Made by a program: the position numbers and the translations under genes | NCBI RefSeq assembly: GCF_034190915.1 | Contig: NW_026947492.1 | Span: 18,172,001 to 18,236,000, forward strand | Direction: 5' to 3' | From: Cavia porcellus | Lineage: Eukaryota > Chordata > Mammalia > Rodentia > Caviidae | Length of the DNA stretch: 64,000 nucleotides | Part shown: positions 24,293-36,674 of the stretch, piece after piece | How positions within the stretch are numbered: the first letter of the stretch is position 1 | Layout: each line of letters begins with the position of its first letter | The notes under the pieces: generated by a model | Databases searched by the model: none | Seen by the model: the letters and a program-made list of their open reading frames with translations, nothing else | What the model was told of the DNA's origin: nothing

Positions 24293-25185
24293 TCAGCTTG
24301 TGTTTCTCTTCAGGGTTCTCTTCAGAGCAAGTTTGACATCCTTGTTCCTTAGGCTACAAATGAGGGGACTGAGCATGGGAACCACAAGTGTATAAAACAC
24401 AGAGAAAAACTTTCCCTGGCCCACGGAGCTAGCAGATGACGGCTTGACATAAGTGAGCAGACCAGATCCATAGAACAGGCCAACAGATATTATGTGAGAA
24501 CCACAGGTACTGATGGCTTTGGATGAAGCCCTGGCTGATGACATATGGATGATATTAAAGAGAATCAAAGCATATGAGATGAAAATAATGAGGCTAGACA
24601 CAATGATAAGTGTGCCCACAACAGCGGAACTCAGAAGCTCATTGACATACGTGCTGCTGCAGGAGAGCTGGAGCAGGGGGAGGATGTCACACATGTAATG
24701 GTTGATGATGTTAGAATCACAAAAGATGAGCCTTATCATGCACCCCATGTGGAGCATGGCAGCCACAAACACCATCAAGTAGGAGCCACGTATAGAAGGG
24801 GCTGACAAATAGCCACATAGCGATCATAGGCCATAGCTGTCAGCACATAGCACTCGGAATTGACAAAAAAACAGAAGAAAAATAGCTGAGCCATACACCC
24901 TTTAAATGAGATGATGTTCTTCTGTGAAATAAAGCCCATCAGCAATTTGGGGCCACAGACAAATGAGTAACATAAATCAATGAAGGACAAATTGAAAAGA
25001 AAAAAGTACATGGGTGTATGATGGTGCAAATTTAGCAAAATTAAGTTAATTAAGCGCACGTTTCCCACCACAGTGGCTATACTGTTCACCAAGAACAAAA
25101 AGAAGAGGGGCAATTGTAGCTCAGGCTGGTCCATCAATCCCATCAGAATAAACTCCATCACTGAAGATTTGTTTCCTATGTCCAT
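24293..25185 (-). pseudogene. OR8-like olfactory receptor pseudogene, 40-nt deletion
   Basis: Nearly full-length receptor exon. It starts at 25185-25183 ([16 protein letters not shown]) and ends at a TGA at 24295-24293. TM1 [18 protein letters not shown], the SY of TM5, [10 protein letters not shown] of TM6 and a modified [12 protein letters not shown] of TM7 (the usual NPxIY reads SPLIC) are all visible. Against the intact OR at 61580, about 40 nt are missing near 24789, between LLY after the DRY region and the GSYL of TM4. This shifts the frame and gives a stop three codons later. It is the best preserved of the broken copies and diverges most from the others, so it may be a different 8-subfamily member. 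A start internal to TM4 (24808) would not give a working receptor. Confidence 0.92.
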
Positions 25186-25244
25186 TTCCTTCACAGTGGG
25201 ATCTGCCGAAAGACAAGAAGACAGTGAAATAAACATTGAACCTT

Positions 25245-25257
25245 GAGAGAGGGAGGG

Positions 25258-25314
<57 letters not shown>

Positions 25315-25361
25315 GACAGAGAGAGAGAGACAGAGAGAGAGAGAGAAAGAGAGAGAGAGAG
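25245..25361. repeat. (GA)n microsatellite
   Basis: About 117 bases of GA with GACA and GAAA variants, starting 60 bases upstream of the start codon of the OR pseudogene at 24293-25185. The open frame across it codes only RE repeats and is not a gene. Confidence 0.95.
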
Positions 25362-28049
25362 CCGTTGCTTTATGAGTTATAGTTGTCTGCCAATATCACA
25401 AAACCTCCAAAGAACAAGAACTCCTGTGTTGATTTCTGAGGATCCCAGTTTCCTCTTTGCCCCTCTACCTGGTGTCTCTGTCCAGGAAACAGGCTGCTGG
25501 ATTTCACAATGCATCTGAATATTATATCCTCACTTCACTATTCATTGCAGATTAGGGATGTGAAGAGCAATAAATAGGGAGTGTTCCCACGAAATCATGA
25601 TTTATTTAGCTGGGGATTTAAAGGTCAAGATGATTTACTGCACCCTCTACCTCTGGAGGTCTCCCTGTTATGGGATCTGAAGGACCCTTTCTCTTCTCCG
25701 TCCTGAGGTGTAGTCAAAGTTTTTGATGGTGCAGGAGTTTATGGCCATCAGTGCTTATCTGCGTGTTAGAGAAGTACTCAGTATTTAGAGCTTTCTCTAA
25801 AGAGTTCTTTTCACTTGCAAGGAAGAAAACAACAACCTTATATGAGTCCCCAAAATATCTCCTCAATCAAATGAGAACCTGTCTTATGACATATAGCTCT
25901 GTAGAAAATGGATTGATGCACAGAAATCTATTCTCTTATTTACCGTTTCTTCCTGAGTTGGATGAGCCCCTTGAGAGTAGAAATTACTAAGCATGTGTTT
26001 ACATCCTGTGCACCTAACACTGGATCTTTTGAGACTCAATATGCTACCTAAGTTAAAATTTCCCATGAGGAATACCTAGTTCCCAGGGCTGGGCATGTAG
26101 CTCAGTGGCACAGCACCTGCTTGGCAAACCTGAGTTCATGAGTTTGATTCTTGGTACCTAAATAAATAAATAAATAAATTTTCAGGAATATCTACTTCTC
26201 TGGGCAGAACAGCAAATGTCCAGCTTTGTAACTCTCTTCACCATGCCCTAAAGAGCTCTATAACAATGCCCAGGTCATAGTCACTTCTATTTCTGGTATG
26301 CTCCTACAAACCTTGAGATTGCATTAATAAATATCAGACTGGTGCATAACTATAAGTCTCTGTGCGCTTATGAAGTTCACCCAGTAATGGAACGTGGAGC
26401 CAACCAGCTTGAAAGAACAGGACTAGGTACTCAATCAATCTGAGTTTAAATCAAGATTTTGAATGCCCCAAAATGTGACTATCAATGAGTGGTAAAACTT
26501 CTCTGATCCTTGTTTATGTATGTTTATATCTATATTCACTTGTGTATGTTTACAAATGATACTCATTAAAAGATTTCTCATTTGAACATTGTGGGAATTA
26601 ATTACATATAAAGATTCCCATAAATTATTGGAATTGTGACCTATACAGAGCGCATGATAAGTATTATAAGTAAAATAGCTTCATCTCCAGTCCTGTTCCA
26701 CACACGTGTTCATATAAATAAAGCTTGGCACTGTGGACATTGGGATGCAATAAAGTTTTATTGTGTGTGTGAGCTTTTTATGTGTGGAAAATTCACAGAT
26801 CCATACTCATTCCCATTAGGCAGTAAGAGGATTCTCTCACATTCATGCACACCAAAACACCCCATGCATTTGCGACCATCAAAATTTCTTTTCGATGGTT
26901 ATGGATCTTGCAAACACGATAATCCAAAATGTGATCCTTTGGTAAGCTATGAACTTTGACCCGCAAACACTGGAAGACTGTGTAAGAGAGTGACTTTCTG
27001 ATCTTTTCCTGCCCTTCTTCCTCCAGTTGTTCTTACTTCCCCAAGGTTGAAAAACAGAAATGAACATTTTCTGTTATCCAAGTTACATCTTACAAACTAG
27101 AAATCACCTCCATTACAACAATGAACCTGGGAATGTTAGTTTTGCTCTCACCTTTCTGTATAAGACTTGATCTTAAAGAAATTCTCTACCATCATTTGTC
27201 CCATAAGGGCTCATAAAACCCTCTTATAAAAGATATTCTCCTCCACACCCAAGAGGAAGGAGAGATCTAAGAGAGAGGTGTAATATTTTTGTTCCACTCT
27301 TATTTCTATAGCTTTACATTTCTCCTCTAACTTAGCTAAAAAAATGTAAAGTTTGCCTTGGGATTTGTATCTTCATTTTTATAAACTTCTGTCTTATAAA
27401 ATTTTGTTTAAAGCAATCCAATATGTTTTTCTCTTAAAAACTTCTTTTATTATAAGAGTATCAGCCATGATTCCTATAATGCAAAAGGAAAGCATCACAC
27501 ATTTACATCCTGCAGTGGCAAAATTGCCCACAGTTATGAACTGTTTTTCTATTTGTATAGTCTGACATCTGCCATGTGTGCCTCACAAAGAATTCAATTT
27601 CAAATTTACTTCTGCACCCCACCCTCAGTGTACACTCACTGAATCCAATTTTTCTAACAGTCCCTAGTCTTGCTCTTCTTCAATTCATCATTTCCTCATT
27701 TATTTTCACATTTACCCTGATGCTGATGAACAATCTAAACCTAACAACTCCTTGTCTTCCATGGTATTCATCCATGCCCCAAATTCTGCGAACCCCTCTT
27801 CTAAGCTCAGAATTTCCTGGGACAAAGCATTTTGGCTTCTCTTCATATCACATTTGGGTCACTAACAATTTTCTTTGTCTTCCATGGAAGAGGAGAATTG
27901 AGGCATCGTACCCATCACCAGCCCTGTGTACACAGACACCCCTTTTCTTTATGCCCCCTCCCAGTTCCTGCCACCAGTATTTAAAGTCATAAATTCAGGT
28001 ATGTTATTGACATCAATAACATTTTATTACTAAAACTAGTTTTAAAATA
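25362..28049. other. Gene-free centre of the window, part 1
   Basis: Contains one ID SINE (26083-26183) and no recognised gene. The 138-codon + strand frame 27576-27992 and the 107-codon frame 26636-26959 show no domain, no signal peptide and no family motif. Their amino-acid make-up follows the local pyrimidine richness. The expected fold point of the inverted duplication lies in or near this stretch. Confidence 0.45.
26083..26183 (+). mobile_element. ID-type SINE with imperfect target-site duplication
   Basis: A clear ID body (GGGCTGGGCATGTAGCTCAG, then GTTTGATTCTTGG) with an (AAAT)n tail. The flanking 15-mers are AGGAATACCTAGTTC (26068-26082) and AGGAATATCTACTTC (26184-26198), two mismatches, consistent with an older insertion. 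Confidence 0.88.
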
Positions 28050-28435
28050 CTATTTACAGTGAAACTGTGGCCAAACTGAGTCCAGGAAAGGAAGGACACA
28101 AGGAAGCCTGGAGGCTTACACTGGTGATCCAGGCTGGGATTGTTCCCAAAAAATGCCAGGCCACAAGGGTAGGTAGGATAGAACTTTTATAAAATCCATA
28201 AGCAGGAGTTATGAAAATGGAATGGTCTGGTTGTTTCTTGATTAGTTCACAGGGTGATATCATCAGTTACGTGGCCAGGTTAATAATCACAGAGTCTGCT
28301 ACATAATCACAGATATGTTTAATCATGCTCTCATGGTTACAGGGTTCAGGAAAGAAATTACAGAGACAGAAAGCAGTTACAGAACCAGGCAGTTTTAAAA
28401 AGAACAATTTTTCCTTTAACAGTTTACCCTTTCAC
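28050..28435 (-). mobile_element. Candidate solo LTR
   Basis: On the - strand this block has U3-like DNA, then a TATA box (GGATTTTATAAAAGTTC) and about 130 bases of GC-richer DNA that could be R-U5. It starts near TGTTAAAGGAAAAATT. No polyA signal or flanking duplication is certain, and the family is unassigned. Confidence 0.45.
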
Positions 28436-31400
28436 TATCATTGCATTCGTTTCTATGACACTTCTTAGGTTGACTTTCATAATATTCCATATATTTTTCT
28501 GATTCATCCTCAAATTATTCCTGTTCTTTTAAATTAATGAATTTAGCCACATATGTTCAATTTCATCTTCTCAAATAGGATTTCCAGGAGCTTTTGAAAC
28601 ACTGGTGTCTTGTCTTCTTATGGTGGTACAAAAATCTGAAAGAGTAAGGTCTTCTTACATCATATCAGGGATTTCTGTCATCTCACTCATGTACTGGGTC
28701 ATTTATTTCATGAATAATACATCTCCCTTTTCTTGATTTCTCCTTCATTATTGTACAAGATGTTATACCTTAGTTTCTTGGGACAAAATTAGGGGAGTGA
28801 TGAATTAAAAATATTCTGACTTGGGTACTAAAAGTGTCTTTATATACCATCCTATCTATTGGTCACTAAGAATGTCTTAGCCTACCTGCCCTCCTGTAAC
28901 ATTCGGGAGGGGAACTCTGAAAGCAAATGAGTATTTCTAAGGGGTCGGATAGTACTTATTAATGGTGGACTTCACAGGATATTATCCAATACCAGGGAGA
29001 AACTATTATTGGAATGCCGTTAGGTCTTCTATCATGGTCTGGTTTGATTACCTACAGATATGCCTTACCAAAATTCCTGAAAGATATTATCTTTCTTTAA
29101 CACTTTTCAAACTGAATGAAGGGAAAGATTTCAACATTCAGAAAGCAAAAATTCTACCTTCTTTCCTTGTTTTAAATATGGTAGACTCAGTCACACATAC
29201 ACATATGGTCTCCAGAGTTAGAAACTCCATTTCACTCTCTTTAAAGAATAAATGCCTATTCTTTTTTCAGGATGTAGAAGACAATCATCTGACTACGTGC
29301 ACAGGGCAAGATCCAGTGAATTATGTACTTCCTAAAGGGACTTTTACGTATTTCAGTTACTTTATATCCACCTAATATCTCCACAAAACACCTTGCATCT
29401 TGGAGTGTGTGCAGCACTGCTCAGTGTAGGTGAAGCCTTACCCTTGGCTTCTTCAGCTCTGTTTATGCCACAAGTCATGAGAATTCCAAAGAAATTTTTC
29501 TCACTCATCTACTATTTAACTTCCAAGATTTGGTGGTATATTATTCTACAGAAGATTTTTATCCGTTTGCTTTGTGCTTCTCAGTTAATACCGTTTGTTC
29601 CTCTTTCTAATAACTCAGTGAATTTCAGAAAGAAATAGAGAATGTGTTTGCATTAGGTGTGCCCTTACTAGCCAGAGCCTTTGGGTTGACTTGCTTGGAT
29701 AACACAGAGGAGCGTTGTGGAACTGGAAGACATGGAGATTGCTGACTAAATCTGCCCAGTCTCGAGAAAATCTGTTCTATGCAGAGTATATGCGCATGAG
29801 GCCTGAAAACTCTTACTTTGTTCATTTTAGAGGATTTAATGATTCGTTTAATCCAAAAAAACTCTTTTAGCATTTAAACATGCAGAGGACCAAGAATGCA
29901 AACAGAATGAGATGCAGGTTTCCCAAAGTTCCTTCATTTTCATAAAAGTGACACCCAAAGAAGCTGAGATTTGCAGCTTCTGCTTACCCCTCATAGAGCT
30001 AAATTTTCTATCTACCTTCCTTCAATTCATCCTTACAGTCACTCTCTGAACAAGGCATCCAGTTCACTCCCCTCTAAAAAAAAAAAAAAAAAAATAGCAT
30101 GCTGCATGAAGCAAAGGATTTAAAAAGACGGAAAAATAGTCATGCAAATGTCACAAAGGAAAAAGAGCAAATAGTCAATAATTAGAAAATAAAAGATTTA
30201 TACACTAGAGAAAAGAATTTCCATCCCCATGACTTGAGGAAATACAGAAAACAAAACGTAACCAAATTCAAGAATCTTAAAAGAGGATTCCAGAGGATTA
30301 GCACTTAGAATAACTGAAAAATCGTGGTGTATCCCAGCTAGTGTTTGGCTTCTGAAGTACAAGTTCCAGTCAGAGGTTTGGAATTACAGAGAGGAAGAAC
30401 TGAGAAGATGTTTGGCAAACGTTCCTGCCGGTCAGTGGGCAAAGTTCATGTCATTTAAGGAGAACAAGTAACACGCAGTGAAGGATGCTTTGCAGCTACA
30501 CTCCACAAAAGCGTAAATGCATGTTCATTTCATATCAACCTACTGGGTATTTTTTAAGGAATTTTAAGATTACTTGTGTGTTCATTAAATGATCTTTTTA
30601 TTGCTTTAATAATTTTTTAATTATTGAATAGTTATATATGAACATTATATCTATAGATATATACATGCTTGCTGTTTGCCAAAAATGTTTTGTGAACAAA
30701 TAGTTTGATATGAGTTTACTTGTTCTTTTGTTTTCCTTTTGAATTTAAAGCTTTCTAGAATATTACTAAGAACTCTTTGCATATACCAATATAGTAATTT
30801 CCTATATAGTACTAACATATAAAACTTTGTAAAAGAATCATAATACAAGAGATGAGATAGAGTTTATAGACCCACAGACTATTTGTCCCTCTTTTTTCAT
30901 GTTTGAATGTTATTCCAGCATCAAGTACACAAACTTTTATTCCTAAAAGAATTAGTTTATTTTGTTGCTTTTTCAAAATTCAGTTGACTGCATAAAGTTC
31001 TATTTTGGAGTATTCTATACATTTAATAAATTTGTGAATCTTTTAAAAATTTTAAATGTATGTTTATGATATATAGGAGCAAGTTTCAATTATAAGAACT
31101 GATATATATATGTGTGTGTGTGTATGTATATATATGTATATATATATATATATACATATATATACATATTGCACCTTGAGCATTTCTATCCTATTTAAGA
31201 AAAAGTTCCGTGTGTTTTTAATAAAAAATGTCCATCTTATTATTGTTCAATGAAACATTATGCAGATGCATTCAAATCTGCTTGTTTCATAGAAATGAAT
31301 CAACTGATTTTTCTCGATTGTTTTTGCCTGGTTGACACACTTACAGGAGATGGGATTGAATGTCCTAGGATTTTGTCAATTTCTATCTGCACATTAATAT

Positions 31401-31960
31401 CCTGTTTTGTCAGCTTTTGTTTCATGAAGATTAATATGCCAACATTAAATCACATACACTTATATTTCTTGTCTCTTGTCTCTTTACACATAGGTGTTAA
31501 TAATCTTTGTCTATTATGATCAGCTTTACCTTAAAGTCCACTTCAACTGAAAATAAGATAGATTCTCCTACACACTTTTCAGCTCCTTTTTCAAGTTTCT
31601 TGTTTATATCACAATTCCAATACTTTATGGGGATATTTATGCATAATTCCCACAACATCCCAATGAGAAACCTTTTCGAAAGTATCATTTTATGGGTACA
31701 TCTGCTTAAGGCCATGCAGGTACAGGTGCAAAGTCCAGTCTTTGAATCTATTGTGCATCTAGCATCAATGGAAAAAGAAAGAAGAATTGTGACGGCACAA
31801 AGAAAACTCCTGTAGAATTATTTCAGAGTGAAAGTGAAAATGAGGTTTCTAGTGCAATGATTCCATGACTAAAGAAGAGAGACGATCTTTGGGTTGGGCA
31901 GAGATTAATACTGATGTTCTCTAAACTAACTTACAGACTGGAGGATGAAGGGAGAAAAAA
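28436..31960. other. Gene-free centre of the window, part 2
   Basis: AT-rich DNA. The 137-codon frame 28962-29375 has no recognisable family features. An A run at 30077-30094 may be a relic of a retroposon tail. A (TA)n/(TG)n microsatellite occupies 31101-31169. Nothing else is supported. Confidence 0.4.
31101..31169. repeat. (TA)n/(TG)n microsatellite
   Basis: Alternating TA with an internal TG block, about 69 bases. Confidence 0.85.
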
Positions 31961-31965
31961 GATAA

Positions 31966-31985
31966 TAGGGTTAGGGTTAGGGTTA
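31966..31985 (+). repeat. Short interstitial telomere-like repeat
   Basis: Twenty bases of perfect TTAGGG phase (about 3.3 units). It lies roughly 90-100 bases outside the end of the inner inverted repeat copy that begins near 32070. Short interstitial telomeric tracts are known to be laid down at repaired double-strand breaks. Three units could also arise by chance. Confidence 0.75.
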
Positions 31986-32069
31986 AAATATTTGTTAACA
32001 GCTCACCATTTTCCATGAGTTGTCCATTTGACTTACAGTAGCTTATTTAATTGTTACAAGCAGCCATGA

Positions 32070-34000
32070 ATGAGATACCAGTATCATTGTCTCTATTTTA
32101 GAAATTATGAATTTGAAGCACCAAGAGCTTCAACAAGATAACCAAGCTATTTTTGTTAATAAGCATGGTGATGAGGAGCGATTAAAACACAGGCTTTTGA
32201 GTACTATGGAATCCACTCTTTTCTATGGTGATGAAACTGATGATCTTTTTATTTTAGTTCTTACATTTAAAGAGGGGACAAGACACCCAGGTAGATATTC
32301 CTAAGAAATTTTTTTATGAGTAAACACTTCAGAAAAAACCTAAGTGATTGAAAGATATCTTAGTGTTACTGCAGTTAATACAAACTCTTATTTGACTTGC
32401 AGTAATAGAGATAAGGAAAGCCGAAAACAACTTTGTGGGAAATATGATTTAAGGTGCATAAATAAGGACAGATTCCCTACAGAACCCTACAAAATTAATG
32501 GGGAGATGCAGTTCATTTTCTGCTCTGACTACAAGGGTGCACACTGTAGGTTAAAAGGGAGGTTGGGTAAAATTGTGAGAGTTTCATTGACTAAAAATAG
32601 TTCATGGTCCGAGTGTAAATGCAATTCCCTTATGATACATTTACACCTACAATTTTTTTCTCCGGGGAAGACATGTTAATATTCTTGTACTTTGTTTATA
32701 ATCAAGTATCTATATCCGTAAAATGACATTAAATCCTCTGTCTTATAAGTGGCAAATGTGGTAATAATAAAAGCTCTTTATCTCTGCTGCCAGACAGCTG
32801 ACATCCTAATCAATAATTATGACATATTGAGAAAAAATTCCAGGGTGTATCAGAAATAGTGTCAGGATTGCATCCCCCAGAATTACAGGACATCAAACCT
32901 CAGAACTTCATAATCATTTCTCCCAAACACAGGAATAAAGAAGAGATAAAACCCAGGATCAAGTTATCACTGCTCTGGACTAAGAATGGCATTCTTGAAT
33001 TCCATGTATATCAGTGTCCTCAGTATGAGATGGATGGTCAGCCTCCTGACCCAAGTTAAATCCCCTCTTCCTTGCAATTCTGCAACTCAAGAAAACCAAC
33101 AAAACACAGTTCTCCAGGCAGTAGAGCCTGCTTGATGATATTAAGAGAGAGTGTGATAGCAGCTCTATCAATACTTTTCTCTCCATGGACGAGTTTTCAC
33201 TCCTCCAGACATACTACTTTTTCTTGGACATTGGACAATAAATGAGCTCTCTTAGAATCTGGTCTTTTATTTTTAAAGTAGAAAAGTGTTTTAGATCCCA
33301 CTCCACCAGATTCTAAGCTGTTTTAAAGGCCAGCATAGTTTACCAAGGTCTCTGCCTCTAGCTTTATTGACCAGGCAAGGGATCTAGGGATGGAAGACAA
33401 GATGAGGAAAATGTCCTAATACACTCTTTTATGCTGTGTTTTCTCCAGAAGTCATGTCTTTATTCAGTCTCACTGAGTCTCCTCTGCAGTGTAAATTGTG
33501 CCATACACAGGCATATTTTACCTGTTCATTCTCAGGCACTTTCAGGCATTCCCAGAATGCACCTCAAGGGAGAGGGACGAATTAGGATTAGAAAGACCAA
33601 ATTGTTCACAAATGCATATTTTTTTTTCTGGCACCATGATCCACATGGGATATGTGAACACCGTCAACTGCTATTTCTGTGATATTCTCCCTGTGATGCA
33701 CCAGCACCTATGTCACTGAGCTGTTGGTATTTATCGTGCCGGCACTGACATCATTTTGCCCCATTTACCCATCTTTATATCTACAATTTTATCCTCTCTC
33801 TTTTCTTCCACGTCAGCTGCACTGAGAGGAAGGTCTAAGGCCTTCAGCAACTCCAGTAGCCACATGACTGAAGTTTCTCTCTTCTTTGCATCAGATGTAT
33901 TTATGCAACTGTCTAAGATTTGGTCTGTGGATGAAGCAAAAATTTCTATCATTTACACCGGTATGGTGCATATGGTGAATTATTTAAACTACAACTTGAC
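32070..34000. repeat. Inner inverted repeat, right copy
   Basis: The reverse complement of 19985-22850 (anchors are listed there). It is shorter by about 0.9 kb, mainly because the 5' half of the OR exon was deleted at about 33607-33627. The 3' end of the OR is cut where a - strand L1 begins. Frames such as 32344-32679 are not kept in the left copy. Confidence 0.8.
33627..34000 (+). pseudogene. OR8B-like olfactory receptor fragment
   Basis: Only the middle to late part of a receptor remains. It begins in TM4 (SGTMIHMGYV), continues through [11 protein letters not shown] and a displaced TSTYVTELLVF, and reaches GRSKAF with S-SH of TM6 and a worn FxQLSK-like extracellular loop 3. Frameshifts are frequent. 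The 5' flank joins directly to TM4 near 33607, so the start codon through TM3 (about 460 bases by comparison with 20935-20470) is missing. Downstream, L1 sequence starts at about 34005. Confidence 0.82.
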
Positions 34001-34495
34001 AAAGAACATGTTTGCCTATATGTCTCCAAGTGTTTTCATTGTTTCTCTCTTAATATTTAGAACTTTGATCCTTTTTTATTTTAGATTAATACATGGTGAG
34101 AAATAAGAGACTTTTTCTATCTTCTGCAAACAGATACCCAGTTTTCCAAGGACCATTTGTTGAATAAGCTACTTTTCCTCCAACAGAAGCCTCTGGCCCT
34201 TATTTTAAAGATTAAATACCTCAATCTGTCTGGAAATGTTTCTGCATCCTCTACATTGTTCCACAGATTCATGTGTTTGTTTTTGTTCTGGCACTATGTC
34301 ATTTTTATTACTGTTGCTTTGTAGTATAGCTTGTGGTCAGGTAATGTTATGCTTCCTGATTTTCTCTTGTTGTCTGAGATTGTTTTTCTAAGCTGGAGCT
34401 CTTCTAGTTCTATGTGAATTTTTGGATAGTCCTGTGAAGTACGCTGTTGGTATTTTGGTGGGACTGCATTGTGAGTGTGGCCATTTTGACAATGC

Positions 34496-34922
34496 TGATT
34501 GTCTTACTTTTTTCGTTGCTGAGATGAAATACCATACCCCAAAGTTTAGGAGGAAGGATTTATTTCAGCTCACAGTTTGTACAAGTTTCAGTCCATTGTT
34601 AGCTGGCTCCCAGGAAAATCAGTATACAGTGGGACATCACAAAGGAGAAACCATAAATGGCATGGCAGATAGAAGGCAGCAAGAAGTGAGGGGGCAGCAA
34701 AAGCAGCCACAAGGACCCTGCTTTTTATCAGTTCCTTTGTATTCCATCCAGGGACTATTGATAATGTACACCCAACCCAAGGTGGTGCTTCCATTATTCA
34801 TATGGTTAATTCCAGTATCACATCCTTAACTCACATTCACACATCCTAAATCATCACCTCTGAAAAGCCACACACGGGAAAGTATGAGGCTTTGGGGAGA
34901 CATCCAGCTACAAACCATAGCA
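34496..34922 (-). mobile_element. MaLR (ERV3-type) solo LTR
   Basis: On the - strand it begins TGCTATGGTTTGTAGCTGGA and ends in GTAAGACAATCA. Before the end lies the MaLR hallmark of an AAATAAATCCTTCC-type polyA region followed by a GGTATTTCATCTCAGCAACG-type block. The TG...CA ends are intact. It is nested in the old L1 (both flanks are L1 ORF2). I could not find a target-site duplication. It has no coding capacity. Confidence 0.85.
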
Positions 34923-36674
34923 CTGGGTCTGTCTACCCAGCAGACAGGGACAACTTTCTGTTTTCTGCTGTTCTTGTCCACTTTTATCCAGAGTACCATA
35001 GTATTTTTTTTAGATTTATTTAACTTTGGTGGCTATGCTTTTACCTAGGTATTTCATTTTTCTCTTTGCTGCTGTCAATATTATTTTCATAACTATCTTT
35101 TCATTGATTTTATCGTTGGTATAAACAAATGCTATTGGTGTGTATCTTGATTTTATGTCTTACTCCATTCCTGAACCTGGTTCCTAATTCAAAGAGCTTC
35201 TTGGTAGAATTCTTAGAGTTTTCTATGTAGAGTATCGTGTCATCTACAAATAATGATAGTCTAAGTTTTTCCTTTTCTATATATAATGTTTTATATTTTT
35301 CACTTGTCTGATTGATTTGTTTACTCCTTCTAGTACTACTTTGTTTCCCTGAAAAGAAAACCTAACCAGATAATTAGCTCTGGTTGTTACCATGGTGATG
35401 ACCATTGTCATGCAGAAGTTTAAGCTTCCTTCTCTTGCTCAGTAGTACTGTGTAATGACAGACAAAGCAAGGCAATTTAAAGTGGAATTTTGACTTCTAG
35501 TATTCAAGGCTAATTATTTTCTGACTTGGTCTCATTTTCAAGGAAGCTTGGTAGCTGAATAGAAGAGGTGATATAGGGCATCCTTGTCTTGCTCCTGATT
35601 TTAGAAGGAATGCTTTTGTTCTCTTTTAAATATGATGTTGCCTGTTTGTTTCTCACAAATGCTTTTAATCCAATTGATGAATAGTTCTTCTATACCTATT
35701 TTTTCATTGTTCTTATCAATAAGGGGTATTAGATTTTGTTGAAAGACTTTTCTGAATCTATTGATATGACCACGTGTTTTTTTACTATGTTGTTTTGAGG
35801 TTTTATGTTTATTGATTTTAATATTTTGAACCAACACTGTATCTCTGTGATAAAACTGAGACATGATATATAGTTTTTTGATGAGTGCTGAATTCTACTT
35901 GATAAATGCTTTTCCATCTATTTTTATTGAGGATAATGTCCTATATTTTAATTGGATATTTGTCTGGTTTGGGAATCAGAGTAATACTAGGTTCTATAAA
36001 AGAGTTTGGACATGCTCCATCCATTTCAATTTCTTAGACAAGACTGAGGAATATTGGTGATATAATACCCTTGAAATTTTGTAGAATGCAGCAGCGAACC
36101 ATCACATTTTGGACTTTTTTCAGTTGAAGGACTATTTATCACTGGGTCTATTTCATTGTTTTTAATTGGGATGTTCAACAATTTTAGATTGATTGGGTTA
36201 GCTCTCATTAATTTGTCTTGAGATCTTTCCATTTCTTCAAAATTTTTTATTTTTTTGGAATATAATTTTTCATAGCAGTTACTATCTTCTGACTTTTGAT
36301 AGTGACTGTTAAGATTTACTCTTTTATATTTCTTCCATTCCTAATTGCAATAATATGAATCTATTTTTCTTTTTTTCCCTGTAAACTTACTTGGGCACTT
36401 ATCTATTTTGTTTATTCTTTCAAAGAGATAGCTCTTCAACTCACTGATTCTTCAGTTTTCATTTCAATTTCACCAGTTTCTGCTCTAGTCATTCAGAGTT
36501 CTCTCCTTTATTTTGGTTTGGGCAGAGATTGTTTTATTTCTCAAGTTTCTGAAGGTTCCTCTTAGGTTTATTTATTCGAGCTCACTTTGCTTTCCTAACG
36601 TAGTCCTCAATTGTTATGAAATCCTCCTCATTATGTTCTGGTACTTGTACAGGGATTGTCATTGACCTCCAGAA

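Noticed and set aside
25243..25518. RE-repeat protein from a 91-codon frame
   Set aside because: Translation of the GA microsatellite.
27576..27992. 138-codon open frame on the + strand
   Set aside because: No domain, signal peptide or family motif; composition follows local pyrimidine bias and it has no conserved partner.
28962..29375. 137-codon open frame on the + strand
   Set aside because: No recognisable motif, no splice or promoter context; length is compatible with chance in 64 kb.
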